DNA of 49,382 nt from Parabacteroides sp. (GCA_021204335.1 JAJPZM010000324.1:1-49382); one strand, 5' to 3'. Shown: positions 20,180 to 32,445, counted from the first letter of the stretch. Numbers and translations: made by a program. Notes: generated from the sequence alone by a model not told the origin.

Positions 20180-20908
20180 CTATCTTTTAGTACAAACAAT
20201 CTGATCTTTGTATTTTAAATTAATGATACTATATTTCTCCCAACCGATCTTCGGAATGACCTTATCGTAGAAGAGCCGCAGGTTATCCAGCTTTTCTTCG
20301 TAATTATCGAAAGAACCCAGTACGATGCGGTGGTTGCCCACCCGGGGAATCAGTTCTACTTCGTTATCCGGATGAACATAAATCTGCTCTATCTGATTAT
20401 TCCAGAACTCATTCTCCTGCAAAAATAATGCAAATTTGTATAAGTCGGTTACCGCCAGCTCTTTTTCCACATATCCGCTTACCAATGGAACATCGGCAAC
20501 GTAGCGAAAACTGACCGGCATAGTGGTTCCGAGGTTACCCACGTAGAAGTTCCCTCTGGGACTAATCACACGCAAGATAGGAATTTTTTGCTCAACTTCA
20601 AGCTTTACGATCCCCGAAGGTGTCTTATAGACTTCGATGCGGGCAATCATCTCATTCTTTTTCAGTTCCTCCTCTATCTTTTCCGTATTGATATCGCCCA
20701 TAGGCTTGTTGAGCGGGTTCAGACTGGCCTTTTTCAGGATAGAGACCAGGTCGCTCTCGCTTACAAAATGCTTGTCGAGACTGTCTTTCACCACTACCTG
20801 CAAGTCCTGGCATACCTTATCCTGCCTCATATCCCGGAAGAAAAAGGAGACAAACACGATGTAACAAAACAACAGTATCGCAACTACTATGGAAACTGCA
20901 CGAATCAC
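20180..20908 (-). CDS. ftsQ: Cell division protein FtsQ
   Basis: 242 aa, single N-terminal TM, POTRA-like IEEELKKNEMIARIEVYKTPSGIVKLEVEQKIPILRV; position between ftsA and murC. Confidence 0.85.
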   Translation of the reverse strand: MIRAVSIVVAILLFCYIVFVSFFFRDMRQDKVCQDLQVVVKDSLDKHFVSESDLVSILKKASLNPLNKPMGDINTEKIEEELKKNEMIARIEVYKTPSGIVKLEVEQKIPILRVISPRGNFYVGNLGTTMPVSFRYVADVPLVSGYVEKELAVTDLYKFALFLQENEFWNNQIEQIYVHPDNEVELIPRVGNHRIVLGSFDNYEEKLDNLRLFYDKVIPKIGWEKYSIINLKYKDQIVCTKR

Positions 20909-22290
20909 GATCTCTTATCCAATATTTGTTTTACCGGTTCGATCAGCCGGTCGATGTCGCCGGCGCCGATCATTAATACCACTTCAAACGTATCTGCTTC
21001 CTTCTCCACCAGGTCGAGCAGTTCCGATTTACGGATCAGCTTCTTGGCGGGGATGGTGACGGCATCGAATATGATTTCCGAAGTTACCCCCGGAATAGGT
21101 TCTTCACGTGCCGGATAGATATCCAGCAGGATCAACTCGTCCAATAGCGACAGGCTGGCGGCAAAGTCAGGCGCAAAGTCGCGGGTACGGGTGTAGAGGT
21201 GCGGCTGGAAAATACCTGTCACCTTGCGGCCGGCATAGAGTTCCTTTACGGATTGGATACTGGCAGCCAGTTCGGCAGGGTGATGGGCATAATCGTCGAT
21301 CAGCACGATGTTCGCTTTCTTCAGATGGAAGTCGAAACGGCGTTTCGGGCCGGCGAACGAGGCCATGCCTGCCTTTATCTCCTCGGGAGTAATGCCGTTC
21401 AGCCAGGCAAGGGCGATAGCGGCAACTCCATTCTCTATATTTACTTTTACAGGGACACCAAGCTGGATATTGTCTATACGAATATCCGGGCCTACGAAAT
21501 CGAAGAAGATTTCGCCGTTGCCGATACGGATATGCTCGGCATGGAAATCACCGCCATTGGTAGCCGAATAGGTGTATAGTTTTACGCCTTCTTTCAGACG
21601 GGGCGTCACGTCGATGCCTTTCTTCATGATCAGGCAACCGTCGGGACGGATTAGCGAGGTGAAATGTTCGAAGCTTTCGCGATAGGCTTCTGCCGTACCG
21701 TAAATATCCAGATGGTCGGGATCGGCGGCGGTTATGACAGCCATATAGGGAGTCAGCCAATGGAAAGAGCGGTCGAACTCGTCGGCTTCGATGACCGTCA
21801 GGTCGCTTTTGTCGGACAGCATCAGGTTGCTGTCGTAGTTCTTCAGGATGCCACCGAGGAAGGCGTTGCAATCGACATGCGACTGCTTCAGCAGGTGGGC
21901 AAGCATCGAAGAAGTGGTTGTCTTACCATGTGTTCCCGCCACACATAGGCCGCGGGAGCAATTGGTGATTTCGCCTAATACGCGGGCACGCTTCATGATC
22001 TCAAAACCGTTCTGGCGGAAATAGGTCAGTTCAGTATGCGATTCGGGGACGGCAGGCGTATAAACGACCAGCGTCTGCGCCGGATCTTTGAAAGCATCCG
22101 GTATCAGGGATATATTATCTTCATAATGAATAACAGCGCCTTCGCGGTTAAGTTGCGCGGTCAGGTCGGACGGAGTTTTATCATAACCCGCCACCTGCTT
22201 CCCTTTCGAAAGGAAGTAACGGATCAGGGCACTCATCCCGATTCCACCGGCACCGACAAAATAGACGGCTGTTATTGTTGCTATGTTCAT
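20905..22290 (-). CDS. murC: UDP-N-acetylmuramate--L-alanine ligase
   Basis: VYFVGAGGIGMSALIRYFLSKGKQVAGYD, VAGTHGKTTTSSMLAHLL, IDDYAHHPAELAASI. Confidence 0.96.
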   Translation of the reverse strand: MNIATITAVYFVGAGGIGMSALIRYFLSKGKQVAGYDKTPSDLTAQLNREGAVIHYEDNISLIPDAFKDPAQTLVVYTPAVPESHTELTYFRQNGFEIMKRARVLGEITNCSRGLCVAGTHGKTTTSSMLAHLLKQSHVDCNAFLGGILKNYDSNLMLSDKSDLTVIEADEFDRSFHWLTPYMAVITAADPDHLDIYGTAEAYRESFEHFTSLIRPDGCLIMKKGIDVTPRLKEGVKLYTYSATNGGDFHAEHIRIGNGEIFFDFVGPDIRIDNIQLGVPVKVNIENGVAAIALAWLNGITPEEIKAGMASFAGPKRRFDFHLKKANIVLIDDYAHHPAELAASIQSVKELYAGRKVTGIFQPHLYTRTRDFAPDFAASLSLLDELILLDIYPAREEPIPGVTSEIIFDAVTIPAKKLIRKSELLDLVEKEADTFEVVLMIGAGDIDRLIEPVKQILDKRS

Positions 22291-22297
22291 ATTGCTT

Positions 22298-23404
22298 CTA
22301 TTTATCTATAATCTTTACTATCTCGTCGACAATCAGGTCGGCACTGTGATGATGTGCCAGGCGCTCGATATTGCGGCTTAGCGATGCCAGATGCTCGTCG
22401 TCGTGTACGACTTCCAGCGCTTTCGTCACCAGTTGCTGTTCGGCATCCTTATCTGCAACCATTATCGCCGCATCTTTGTTTGCCAGCGCCAGCGCATTCT
22501 TGGTCTGATGATCTTCTGCTACATTGGGGGAAGGAACCAGGATAACCGGCTTCTTCAACAGGCAAAGTTCGGAGATGGAGCTGGCTCCCGCACGCGAAAT
22601 AATCAAATCGGCAGCCGAATAAGCGTAATCTATGCGGGTGATAAAGTCCGAACACCAGATCGGCATACCGCGATAGGCTTTCAGATGTTTTACCGCTTCG
22701 TTGTGATAATAACGGCCGGTCTGCCAGATAACCTGCACGTCGGGATCGGCAAACAGTTTATCCAGTCCGCCCTGTATGCTTCGGTTGATTGTCCGGGCTC
22801 CAAGACTACCGCCTACCACCAGGATCGTTTTCTTTTCCGGCGAAAGGCCGAAGAATGCCAAGGCTTCCTCTTTCTTCTCCGTCGCTTCTTCCAGATCCTT
22901 ACGAACCGGGTTACCGGTAATCACGATCTTGTCGGCGGGGAAGAACTTCTCCATACCGTCGTAAGCAACACATATCTTCGAGGCCTTCTTTGCCAGCAGC
23001 TTATTAGTAACCCCGGCATAGGAGTTTTGCTCCTGTATCAGGGTCGGGATACCGAGCGAAGCAGCCATCCATAAGGTCGGTCCGCTGGCATAGCCACCCA
23101 CACCGACAGCTATATCGGGACGAAACTCGCGAATCGTTTTCTTCGCCAGCTTAAGGCTTTTCCGCAGGCGATTGAGCACTTTTATATTGTTGAGCAGGTG
23201 AGCACGGTCGAAACCGCTCACCGGCAAACCTACTATCTGATAGCCGGCGGCCGGAACCTTTTCCATTTCCATCCGGTCTTCCGCACCTACAAATAAGATT
23301 TCCGCATTAGGAAAACGTTTCCTGACGGTGTTGGCAATAGAGATCGCCGGGAAGATATGCCCCCCGGTTCCGCCACCACTTATTATTATACGGCACTGTT
23401 TCAT
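22298..23404 (-). CDS. murG: Undecaprenyl-PP-MurNAc-pentapeptide GlcNAc transferase
   Basis: RIIISGGGTGGHIFPAISIANTVRKRFPNAEILFVGA, LIISRAGASSISEL. Confidence 0.96.
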   Translation of the reverse strand: MKQCRIIISGGGTGGHIFPAISIANTVRKRFPNAEILFVGAEDRMEMEKVPAAGYQIVGLPVSGFDRAHLLNNIKVLNRLRKSLKLAKKTIREFRPDIAVGVGGYASGPTLWMAASLGIPTLIQEQNSYAGVTNKLLAKKASKICVAYDGMEKFFPADKIVITGNPVRKDLEEATEKKEEALAFFGLSPEKKTILVVGGSLGARTINRSIQGGLDKLFADPDVQVIWQTGRYYHNEAVKHLKAYRGMPIWCSDFITRIDYAYSAADLIISRAGASSISELCLLKKPVILVPSPNVAEDHQTKNALALANKDAAIMVADKDAEQQLVTKALEVVHDDEHLASLSRNIERLAHHHSADLIVDEIVKIIDK

Positions 23405-23407
23405 ATT

Positions 23408-24697
23408 TTATTTTGTTTCTACAACTTCTTCTGTTTCCGGCTGTGTGTCGGGAACCCAGTTTGTTATCTCCTCCTCGGTTATTGCCGGTGGAGCGGCTAC
23501 ACCTTCGGCATTTTCTTCCGGGTCTTCATCTTCTTCGTTGCCCATATTGGCTCCGAAACGGCTTACGCTCAGGATGATTCCGAAATAGATACAGGATATT
23601 ACAGTCGAAGTACCACCACGACTCACCAACGGCATTGGCTGCCCGGTTACCGGTATCAGGTTGACCGCCACCGCCATATTAGCCAATGCCTGCACCACGA
23701 CCAGTAAGCCGCAGCCCAGCACCAGGTATTTGGGAAAGGCCTTCTCGCACTTTCGGGCAATCATCCCGACTCGCACCAACAACATGATATATAGCATCAG
23801 CACGAACACGCCGCCTACCACACCCAATTCTTCAATAATGATCGCATAGATAAAATCGGAATAGGCCTGCGGCAGGAAATCCCGCTGCTGACCATGACCG
23901 GGCAACTGTCCGAACAATCCCCCGCGTGCAATCGCGATCTTTGCATGCGAGACCTGATAATTATCGTCGGTTATCTTATAAACACCATTCTCGTCAGCCT
24001 CTGCCGCATGCCCTTCAAAGAAACGTTCCAAACGTCCCTGCCAGGTAACAAAACGATCGGGCAGATACTGGGCTACACCTGCCGGTGTAAACTTCAACAG
24101 CATGACAAACAAGACAAGCGCCAATACCAACACGCCCGCCAGTTTCCCCAGTTTTATCAACGGCAACTGCCCGATGAACATCATCAGGAAACAAACCCCG
24201 AACAGCATAAAGGCCGTCGAGAAGTTCTCGGGAAGGATCAGAATGCAAGTCACCCCTACCCCGATCAGTATGTATTTGAATATCTGGTCGTCGGTAAACT
24301 TGCTCTGCTTACTAAGCAGGAAGGCGATAAAGACGATCGACGCCAGCTTGGCAAACTCCGACGGCTGAAACTGTATGCCGAATATCTCCAGCCAACGATG
24401 TGCATCATTGGCATTGATTCCCACAAAGGGCGTAGCAATCAGCATCAGCACCGATACGGGAAGCAACAATATAAACGCCGGAAAGAACCGGCACGGGATA
24501 TTGTGCAACAACAAGACCAGCACAAACCCGCCCAGCAGGAAGGTGGCATGACGGACAATCGGCGCCCAATGATTCGCATTCTTGTAGGCGATCGTACTCG
24601 TGGCACTGAACACCTCAACAACCGAAATCAGGCACAGGAACATGAAGATGATCCATATCACCCGGTCGCCCTTAAATAATTTACTTGCCAGATCCAT
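23408..24697 (-). CDS. ftsW: SEDS-family lipid II polymerase FtsW
   Basis: 429 aa multi-TM; QFQPSEFAKLASIVF, AIIIEELGVVGGVFVL, GQPMPLVSRGGTSTVISCIYFG. Confidence 0.93.
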   Translation of the reverse strand: MDLASKLFKGDRVIWIIFMFLCLISVVEVFSATSTIAYKNANHWAPIVRHATFLLGGFVLVLLLHNIPCRFFPAFILLLPVSVLMLIATPFVGINANDAHRWLEIFGIQFQPSEFAKLASIVFIAFLLSKQSKFTDDQIFKYILIGVGVTCILILPENFSTAFMLFGVCFLMMFIGQLPLIKLGKLAGVLVLALVLFVMLLKFTPAGVAQYLPDRFVTWQGRLERFFEGHAAEADENGVYKITDDNYQVSHAKIAIARGGLFGQLPGHGQQRDFLPQAYSDFIYAIIIEELGVVGGVFVLMLYIMLLVRVGMIARKCEKAFPKYLVLGCGLLVVVQALANMAVAVNLIPVTGQPMPLVSRGGTSTVISCIYFGIILSVSRFGANMGNEEDEDPEENAEGVAAPPAITEEEITNWVPDTQPETEEVVETK

Positions 24698-24712
24698 TTA
24701 TTATTCGTTTTA

Positions 24713-26047
24713 TTACAAGTTACGTACGCAAGCCTTAAACTGGTCGCCCCGGTCTTCGTAGCTCTTAAATAGGTCGAAGCTGGCGCAGCAGGGCGACAAC
24801 AATACGGTGTCTCCCTTTTCAGCCAGTTTATAGGCCTTGCTGACCGCTTCTTCCATCGAGCGGGCGTCTTCGATCTGCCCTACTTTCCCATCGAAAAAGG
24901 CGTGTAGCTTCGTGTTGTCCACGCCGAGGAAGATCAAGGCATGTACTTTCTGTTTCACCAGTTCTTCGATTTCGGAATAGTCGTTCCCCTTGTCCGTTCC
25001 GCCCAGGATGAGCACCAGCTTGGTGGTCATACTCTGCAAGGCATACCAGCAGGAGTTGACATTCGTTGCTTTCGAGTCGTTGATATAATCTACACCACGC
25101 ACACGGGCTACCTTTTCCAGACGATGTTCCACGCCGGTAAAGTCGCTTAGCGAAGCGCGTATCTTCTCATCGTGGATATCGACAATCTTAGAGGCGATAC
25201 CTGATGCGAGCGAATTATACAGGTTATGCGTACCCGTTAATGCTAATAAGTCCTGATCCATTGTAAATGTTCCGTTTGAGGTTTCAATTACTATTTGCTT
25301 ATTATCCGTATATCCCTTCACGCCGTCTTCATGCGTTTCGGCGAATGGGTAAAGAGTTGCCGCCGGATGCCGTTTGGCAATCTCGCGGGCTATGATCGGG
25401 TCGTCGTTCCAGAAGATGAATGCATCTTCGGACGTTTGGTTCTGAATAATGCGGAACTTGGCGTCTACATAGTTCTGCATCTCATAATTATAATGATCCA
25501 GATGATCGGGCGTTATGTTCAACAAAACGGCGATATCCGCTTTGAAGTCGTACATGTTATCTAACTGAAAACTGCTCAGTTCGATTACATAGACGGCATG
25601 CGGAGTTTCCGCCACCTGCAAGGCCAGGCTGTTGCCTACATTGCCTGCCAGACCGACATCCACACCGGCTTCTTTCAGAATGTGGTACGTAAGCATGGTT
25701 GTCGTTGTCTTGCCGTTGCTTCCGGTGATACAGATCATCTTTGCATCGGTGTACCGGCCGGCAAATTCTATTTCGGAGATGATATGCGTCCCCTGCGCTT
25801 TCAGTTTTTGGATGATCGGAGCCTTGTCGGGTATCCCGGGGCTCTTGATGATCTCGTCGGCATTCAGAATGTCGGCTTCGGTATGCTGCCCTTCTTCCCA
25901 ACGGATGCCGTGGGCGTCGAGCAACTCCTTATACTTGGGTTTGATAGACGAAAAGTCGGAGACGAACACGTCGAATCCTTTCGCTTTCGCCAATACGGCA
26001 GCACCTGCGCCGCTTTCTCCTCCCCCTAATACAACAATTCTTTCCAC
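24713..26047 (-). CDS. murD: UDP-N-acetylmuramoylalanine--D-glutamate ligase
   Basis: IVVLGGGESGAGAAVLAKAKGFDVFVSD, CITGSNGKTTTTMLTYHIL, FTGVEHRLEKVARVRGVDYINDSKATN. Confidence 0.96.
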   Translation of the reverse strand: MERIVVLGGGESGAGAAVLAKAKGFDVFVSDFSSIKPKYKELLDAHGIRWEEGQHTEADILNADEIIKSPGIPDKAPIIQKLKAQGTHIISEIEFAGRYTDAKMICITGSNGKTTTTMLTYHILKEAGVDVGLAGNVGNSLALQVAETPHAVYVIELSSFQLDNMYDFKADIAVLLNITPDHLDHYNYEMQNYVDAKFRIIQNQTSEDAFIFWNDDPIIAREIAKRHPAATLYPFAETHEDGVKGYTDNKQIVIETSNGTFTMDQDLLALTGTHNLYNSLASGIASKIVDIHDEKIRASLSDFTGVEHRLEKVARVRGVDYINDSKATNVNSCWYALQSMTTKLVLILGGTDKGNDYSEIEELVKQKVHALIFLGVDNTKLHAFFDGKVGQIEDARSMEEAVSKAYKLAEKGDTVLLSPCCASFDLFKSYEDRGDQFKACVRNL

Positions 26048-26062
26048 GTTTCTATATATTTG

Positions 26063-27322
26063 TTATCTCATCTTCAATGTTACAATCGTTATCACCGCCA
26101 GGATAATGCCTATCAGCCAGAAACGAGCGACAATCTTCGATTCGGGCACCACGTTGAACGGTTTCTGTATCAACGCCTGTATGCCGGCATTACCGGGCTT
26201 CTGGAAATGGTGGTGAAGGGGCGTCATTTTAAAGATGCGGCGGCCTTCGCCATACTTCTTCTTTGTATATTTAAAGTAAGCAACCTGCACCATCACCGAA
26301 ATGCTTTCAGCGAGAAAAATACCACAAAGAATCGGGATAAGCAACTCTTTGCGGATAATAATGGCGAACACGGCAATAATACCGCCCAACGTCAGACTGC
26401 CCGTATCGCCCATAAACACCTGTGCGGGATATGAATTATACCATAGGAAGCCGACTGTCGCCCCGATAAAGGCGGCGGCAAACACCACCAACTCTTCCGC
26501 CCCGGGAATAAACATGATATTCAGGAACGAGGCAAACTCGAAGTGGGCGGACATATAAGCCAGTATCCCCAGCGCGACACCTATAATAGCAGAACTTCCG
26601 GCAGCCAGCCCGTCGAGTCCGTCGGTCAGGTTAGCCCCGTTGGAGACAGCCGTCACGACGAAGATCGTCATCAGGACGAATACCAGCCAGGCTGCTTCAT
26701 CCTTATAATCGCCCGCCCAGCTGACCAGTTGGGCATAGTCGAAGTTATTATTCTTCATAAACGGGATGGTCGTCTTGGTCGACTTGGTTTCCACCGTATG
26801 GTAGCGCACTTCCTCGATCACATTGTCGTGGCGCACTTCCATATTCTCTTTGATGACAACGTCGGGGCTCATAAACAACACCAACCCGACAATCAGTCCC
26901 AGACCTACCTGTCCGACAATCTTAAACTTGCCGTGCATTCCTTCCTTGTTCTTGCGGAATACCTTAATATAATCGTCGGCAAACCCGAGCGCACCCAGCC
27001 AGACGGTCGTAATCATCATTAGGAGCACATAGATATTTGTCAGTTTGGCGCAAAGTAATGTCGGAACCAGAATGGCGATGATGATGATAATTCCCCCCAT
27101 CGTAGGCGTCCCTTTCTTGCTCATCTGCCCTTCCAGCCCGAGGTTGCGTACCGTCTCACCAATTTGCAGTAACTGCAAACGGTCGATGATACGACGCCCG
27201 ATAGCCGTCGAGATGAACAAGGACAGGATCAATGCCAATCCGGAACGGAACGATACATATTTAAACATTCCCGCCCCAGGGAAGTCCAATTGATCCAGAT
27301 AATTAAAAAGATAATAAAGCAT
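26063..27322 (-). CDS. mraY: Phospho-N-acetylmuramoyl-pentapeptide transferase
   Basis: 419 aa; [58 protein letters not shown]. Confidence 0.96.
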   Translation of the reverse strand: MLYYLFNYLDQLDFPGAGMFKYVSFRSGLALILSLFISTAIGRRIIDRLQLLQIGETVRNLGLEGQMSKKGTPTMGGIIIIIAILVPTLLCAKLTNIYVLLMMITTVWLGALGFADDYIKVFRKNKEGMHGKFKIVGQVGLGLIVGLVLFMSPDVVIKENMEVRHDNVIEEVRYHTVETKSTKTTIPFMKNNNFDYAQLVSWAGDYKDEAAWLVFVLMTIFVVTAVSNGANLTDGLDGLAAGSSAIIGVALGILAYMSAHFEFASFLNIMFIPGAEELVVFAAAFIGATVGFLWYNSYPAQVFMGDTGSLTLGGIIAVFAIIIRKELLIPILCGIFLAESISVMVQVAYFKYTKKKYGEGRRIFKMTPLHHHFQKPGNAGIQALIQKPFNVVPESKIVARFWLIGIILAVITIVTLKMR

Positions 27323-27328
27323 GTCGTT

Positions 27329-28810
27329 TTATTGTTGTTGTGTTGCGAATATTTCCCGTAACTTCTCCCGGTCGTCGAAATGATGTTTCACGCCTTTTAC
27401 CTCCTGGTAATCTTCGTGACCTTTGCCGGCAACGAGGATAACGTCTCCTTTCTTGGCCAGCATGGTTGCCGTTTTGATAGCCTGCGTGCGGTCGGTGATG
27501 CAGAGCGTACGCTCCATATCCGAATGGCTCAGGCCGGCTACCATGTCGTTAATGATATCATCCGGTTCCTCGAAGCGCGGATTGTCGGACGTCAGGATCA
27601 CCTGGTCGCTCAGTTTGGCGGCTTCCTTGGCCATCAGCGGACGTTTGCCTTTGTCGCGGTTGCCGCCGGCACCCACTACAGTGATGATGCGGCCCCGTCC
27701 GTCGAGCACTTCCCCGATGCCGTTCAGCACGTTGGTCAGCGCATCCGGCGTATGGGCGTAATCAACGATAGCGGTATAGCCCAGAGGCGATTGTATCGTC
27801 TCGAAGCGGCCGGAAACGGAATGCAGTGTGCTCAGCACGATCAACGTCTCTTCCGGCTTTTTACCCAGAGATACCGCTGCGCCATAAACAGCCAGCAGGT
27901 TGTAGGCATTGAAACGTCCTACAAAGTGAACCACCACTTCGCGTCCGTTAATAATCAGCTCCGTTCCTTCGAAGTGAGACTCAAGAATCTTTCCTTTGAA
28001 GTCTGCCAACGTACGGAGCGAATATGTCAGTTTCTTTGCCGCCGTATTTTGCAGCATGACGGGGCCGGCCTTATCGTCGGCATTGGTCAGCACGAAAGCA
28101 TCGGCAGGCAGGTCGTCGAAAAACTTCTTCTTGGCTTTCAGATAGTTCTCGACAGTTTTATGATAATCCAGATGGTCGCGTGTCAGGTTGGTAAAGATAC
28201 CACCGTTGAACGACAGGCCACTGATACGTTTCTGGTCGATCGAATGGGAGCTGACTTCCATAAAGGCATACTCGCAACCGGCTTCCACCATCCGCGCCAT
28301 CAGGCTGTGAAGGGTGATCGGGTCGGGTGTCGTATGGTCGGTTGGGATCGCTTCGCCATCGATATAATTGCATACGGTGGAAAGCAGCCCTACCTTATGC
28401 CCCATCTTACGGAACATCTCATATAATAAGGTAGCGATAGTCGTCTTGCCGTTCGTGCCGGTAACGCCTACCAGCGTCAGCTTGTCCGAAGGATTGTCAT
28501 ACCAGGCGGATACCAGCTTACCCAGTGCATCGGCAGAATCCTTCACCCGGATGAAAGTAACATTCCTTTCGGAAGGAATTCTATTTTCTTCCGAAAGGGA
28601 CGGTATTTCCTCGCAGACTACCACAACGGCTCCTTTGGCAATGGCTCCGTCGATATAGGCATGCCCGTCGACTGCCGTACCTCTTACTGCAACGAACAAA
28701 AAGCCGTCTTCCACCTTACGGGAGTCAGACTGGATACCGGCAATCGTCACCTCATCGGTTCCGACCGTCTCCAGCACATCCAACGTATGAATCAATTTCT
28801 TCAGTTCCAT
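27329..28810 (-). CDS. murE: UDP-MurNAc-tripeptide synthetase MurE
   Basis: [55 protein letters not shown]. Confidence 0.95.
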   Translation of the reverse strand: MELKKLIHTLDVLETVGTDEVTIAGIQSDSRKVEDGFLFVAVRGTAVDGHAYIDGAIAKGAVVVVCEEIPSLSEENRIPSERNVTFIRVKDSADALGKLVSAWYDNPSDKLTLVGVTGTNGKTTIATLLYEMFRKMGHKVGLLSTVCNYIDGEAIPTDHTTPDPITLHSLMARMVEAGCEYAFMEVSSHSIDQKRISGLSFNGGIFTNLTRDHLDYHKTVENYLKAKKKFFDDLPADAFVLTNADDKAGPVMLQNTAAKKLTYSLRTLADFKGKILESHFEGTELIINGREVVVHFVGRFNAYNLLAVYGAAVSLGKKPEETLIVLSTLHSVSGRFETIQSPLGYTAIVDYAHTPDALTNVLNGIGEVLDGRGRIITVVGAGGNRDKGKRPLMAKEAAKLSDQVILTSDNPRFEEPDDIINDMVAGLSHSDMERTLCITDRTQAIKTATMLAKKGDVILVAGKGHEDYQEVKGVKHHFDDREKLREIFATQQQ

Positions 28811-28811
28811 A

Positions 28812-30980
28812 TTACTTTAGTGTTAATCTAATGGTTTGCCCTTTCGCAATACGTGTACCTGCTCCCATCGATTGGGCGGAAACGCGTCCCATGCCATCCA
28901 ATGCCACCCGCAGGCCGGCACTTTCAAGCAGGTAGACGGCATCTTTTGCGCCCATACCAATCACATTCGGCACCAGCCCTTCACGAATGGTCAGGTCGCG
29001 CAGGCGGAGTTCTTCCTCGCCTTCTTCGCGCTTGGCTGCCACCCATTTGGTTTCCAGGCTATCCGTATTTGCTTCAATATCGAGTTTACCTAATACATTT
29101 TCGAGTGCATCCAGGTTACCGCTTTTCACAGCCGGCAGAAGCACTGCCAACGAGTCGCGTTCCATATCGCGTACATCGAACGACATGTGGCTGGCATATA
29201 CTTTCTCGGCAATCGCGCGAACCACCCCGCCGGACATCGTACCACCCGAAGGATAACCGATACGCGGACGACGGATTACGACAATACAGGAATATTTCGG
29301 ATTCTCTGCCGGGAAATATCCGCAGAAAGAAACCTGGTGGCCGCTTGTACGATACACACCACCTGTGGCAATCTGCGCCGTACCGGTCTTTCCGGCAATC
29401 TGGATAATATCGGAATGAACGGCCTTACCGGTTCCGCTTTCTACTACGCCTACCAGCATCTTCTTAATCAATTCCAAAGTCCTGTCGGAACAGATAGACG
29501 ATTTCAGCACTTCAGTAGAGAAGCTTTGTACCGTCTTGCCGTTATGCATAATCTCGCGGGTAAACATCGGGCGCACCATCTTTCCGTTATTAGCAATGGC
29601 GTTAAAGAATGCCAGCGTATAAATCGGCGGTATCTGGGTTTCATAACCGAACGACATCCAGGGTAACGTTGTCTTCGACCAGTAAAATGTCGTATCGTTC
29701 GGCATACGTATCTTGGCACGTCCGGCACCCGGTATTTCCAGGTTCAGCGGGATATTCAAGCCCAGGCGGTACAGACCTTCCACATATTTCGTCGGATTCT
29801 TTTCATATCCTTTTAGGATTGTCTTGGCAACGCCGATGTTGGATGAATACCAGATGGCTTGCTCCACAGAGATTCGTCCGTATCCGCCATGATTCATATT
29901 ATGGTCGGTCATACGGGCGCCTTTATACATAAACACGCCTTTGCCTACATCTACCGTATCCTCGGGCTGGCAAACGCCGTCTTCGAGCGCCACCATAATA
30001 GAGGCAACTTTGAAGGTCGAACCCGGCTCTATCTCATCGGCAACGGCATAGTTCTTTGTTTCAGCGTAAACGCCCTCGCGGATGCGTCCCATATTGGTAA
30101 TGGCTTTCACCTCGCCGGTAACCACTTCCATAACGACCGCCGTACCCGATTCGGCATCGATCTTCTTCAACATATCGACCAGCGATTTCTCGGTAATATC
30201 CTGGATATTGATGTCGATCGTGGTGCGGATATCCATTCCGTCGACCGGTTCCACCTCGACGATATTCGTCCACCCGCCACCTACACGACGTACGGAACTC
30301 AGCCCGGCTTCCCCGCGAAGCAGGGAGTCGTATTGCAGCTCCAGCCCATTCTTTCCTTTCGTCACGCCGTCGGCTTCAATCTCTCCGTAGATATCCCCGA
30401 TCGTACGGGACGCCAAAGTGCCGAAAGGTTTCTGGCGCTGTACCATTTCTTTTGTATAGAATCCGCTCTTATAACGGCTCAGGCGCAGGAACGGATACTT
30501 TTTCATCTCTTTCAAGTCCGTATAAGAGGCACGACCTTCATATACGGGATATTGGCGGCTCTTACTTTTCAATCCGCGAAGCAGATGAGCCTTATAGCCG
30601 GCCGGAGTCCGGTTCTTAAACTTACGCGATAAATAAACCGACAGCGAATCGACCCCGTTCACCTTCGATTGCAGGAAAGTATCCACCGAAAAGCCATCGG
30701 CACGAAAGTCGATATAGGTATAATAACGAGGCACACTGGTAGCCATCAGCTTTCCGTCGGCAGAGTAAATATTGCCGCGTCCGGGCAATATCAGCCGGTT
30801 CGGGCGTTTCTGGCTCTCGGCGACCTTCTCCCATTTTTCTTTTTCTACGAAAGCCGTATCAAAAGTACGCAGCAAGATTCCGACCGCAATAAGCCCCAGC
30901 AACAGCACGACAAGAAAGTAACAGAATAATATCCGGTTACTTTTCGGCGCAACTTCTTTTGGTTCGATTTCTTCAGCCAT
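28812..30980 (-). CDS. ftsI: Division-specific transpeptidase FtsI/PBP with C-terminal PASTA domain
   Basis: 722 aa; [49 protein letters not shown]-terminal [27 protein letters not shown]. Confidence 0.94.
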   Translation of the reverse strand: MAEEIEPKEVAPKSNRILFCYFLVVLLLGLIAVGILLRTFDTAFVEKEKWEKVAESQKRPNRLILPGRGNIYSADGKLMATSVPRYYTYIDFRADGFSVDTFLQSKVNGVDSLSVYLSRKFKNRTPAGYKAHLLRGLKSKSRQYPVYEGRASYTDLKEMKKYPFLRLSRYKSGFYTKEMVQRQKPFGTLASRTIGDIYGEIEADGVTKGKNGLELQYDSLLRGEAGLSSVRRVGGGWTNIVEVEPVDGMDIRTTIDINIQDITEKSLVDMLKKIDAESGTAVVMEVVTGEVKAITNMGRIREGVYAETKNYAVADEIEPGSTFKVASIMVALEDGVCQPEDTVDVGKGVFMYKGARMTDHNMNHGGYGRISVEQAIWYSSNIGVAKTILKGYEKNPTKYVEGLYRLGLNIPLNLEIPGAGRAKIRMPNDTTFYWSKTTLPWMSFGYETQIPPIYTLAFFNAIANNGKMVRPMFTREIMHNGKTVQSFSTEVLKSSICSDRTLELIKKMLVGVVESGTGKAVHSDIIQIAGKTGTAQIATGGVYRTSGHQVSFCGYFPAENPKYSCIVVIRRPRIGYPSGGTMSGGVVRAIAEKVYASHMSFDVRDMERDSLAVLLPAVKSGNLDALENVLGKLDIEANTDSLETKWVAAKREEGEEELRLRDLTIREGLVPNVIGMGAKDAVYLLESAGLRVALDGMGRVSAQSMGAGTRIAKGQTIRLTLK

Positions 30981-30982
30981 AT

Positions 30983-31336
30983 TTATTTATATAATTCATA
31001 CGGCGGAGTTTTGGCTCCTTCCAGTTCTATACCTTGTTCTTCTATTAATAATTCAACTTGCGACTGACGGCTGTTGCCTGTCAGTTCCGACGAAATAGAG
31101 AGTGCTTCGAAACGCACGTCGCGCAATTTCTGTTGCAAGCGATCTATTTCCCTCAACTTCTGCATGCAGGTGTAACGGTTCCCGATAAAAAAGAATATCA
31201 TGATTACAACAAGCACAATCATACGCGTGTGTTTAACGATGAAATCCTCATTTAGGATACCACCGCCCAGCACATACAAAAGAGAAAGACGTTTCTCTTT
31301 TTTCTTTGTCTTCTTACGTTGTTGTTTTTCTTCCAT
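30983..31336 (-). CDS. ftsL: FtsL-like small division protein
   Basis: 117 aa, basic N-terminus, one TM (MIVLVVIMIFFFIG), coiled-coil; located between ftsI and rsmH. Confidence 0.75.
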   Translation of the reverse strand: MEEKQQRKKTKKKEKRLSLLYVLGGGILNEDFIVKHTRMIVLVVIMIFFFIGNRYTCMQKLREIDRLQQKLRDVRFEALSISSELTGNSRQSQVELLIEEQGIELEGAKTPPYELYK

Positions 31337-31363
31337 AAACCCCTACTGTTTTACAGGTTGCTG

Positions 31364-32284
31364 TCACTCTTTTTTCTCAGCAATCCTTAATTTGGCACTT
31401 CGCGAACGGGGATTTCGTTCGATCTCCTCGTCGGAAGGCACAACCACTTTATTATTTACCATACGAAACGGTGTTTGTACGTTTCCAAAAAAGTCCTGCT
31501 CGGTTTTACCTTCAAAGTTGCCCGTTTTCAGGAAGTTCTTTACCAGCCTGTCTTCCAGGGAATGGTAAGTGATGACCACCAGGCGTCCGCCGGGCTTCAG
31601 CACCTGCAAGGTTTGTTGCAGCATCTCTTTCAGGGCGCGCATTTCGTCGTTTACTTCAATGCGAAGCGCCTGGAATGCCTGTGCCAGGAACTTCTTCTCT
31701 TTGTCTTTTCCGGTAAAAGGCTTAACGACTTCCAGGAAGTCGCCGATTGTTTCGATTTTCTTGTTTTCGCGTGTCCGTACCAATACGGATGCCAGTTTAC
31801 GGGCAACTTTCAATTCGCCATACAGATAGAAAACATCTGCCAAGGCTTCTTCCGTATAGGTATTCACAATATCGGCAGCCGTCTGACCTGCCCGGGTATT
31901 CATGCGCATATCCAGCGCCCCGTCGAAACGGAAAGAGAAACCGCGGTCTTTATCGTCGAAATGGTGGGAAGAAACGCCCAGGTCTACCAACAGACCGTCT
32001 ACCTCGCCGGCAACGTCGTGGTAACGCATGAAGTTATACAAATAACGGAAGTTACTGCGGACAAACACGAAACGGTCGTCGTCGGGGATATTATGTTCGG
32101 CGTCAGCATCCTGATCGAAGCCATAAAGCTCGCCTTCGCCATCCAGCTGTTTCAATATCTCACGCGAATGCCCACCACCTCCGAAAGTAACATCTACATA
32201 GATGCCACCTTGTTGAATATTCAGACCTTTCACGCTTTCCTCAAGCATTACCGGTACGTGATAGCAGTTGTCTTTTTCTTCCAT
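31364..32284 (-). CDS. rsmH: 16S rRNA (cytosine1402-N4)-methyltransferase
   Basis: YHVPVMLEESVKGLNIQQGGIYVDVTFGGGGHSREIL, DGLLVDLGVSSHHFDDKDRGFSFRFDGALDMRM, SLEDRLVKNFLK. Confidence 0.96.
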   Translation of the reverse strand: MEEKDNCYHVPVMLEESVKGLNIQQGGIYVDVTFGGGGHSREILKQLDGEGELYGFDQDADAEHNIPDDDRFVFVRSNFRYLYNFMRYHDVAGEVDGLLVDLGVSSHHFDDKDRGFSFRFDGALDMRMNTRAGQTAADIVNTYTEEALADVFYLYGELKVARKLASVLVRTRENKKIETIGDFLEVVKPFTGKDKEKKFLAQAFQALRIEVNDEMRALKEMLQQTLQVLKPGGRLVVITYHSLEDRLVKNFLKTGNFEGKTEQDFFGNVQTPFRMVNNKVVVPSDEEIERNPRSRSAKLRIAEKKE

Positions 32285-32445
32285 TTATTGTGTTCAACGT
32301 TAAACTTTCCCTTAAACAAAAGCAACCTACTTCGTTGTAAACAGGCACGTTACTTTATTAGCGGGTAAAATTAAACATTTATCAAATCACCTGCCAAGAA
32401 ATATAGAAGAAAAGTACAAAAAAGTTATCAACAGGTCGGAGGATT

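Noticed and set aside
27380-28426. 348-aa plus-strand ORF antisense to murE
   Set aside because: Shadow ORF; murE motifs on the minus strand are unambiguous.
31475-32368. 297-aa plus-strand ORF antisense to rsmH
   Set aside because: Shadow ORF opposite a clearly conserved rsmH; no domain signature.
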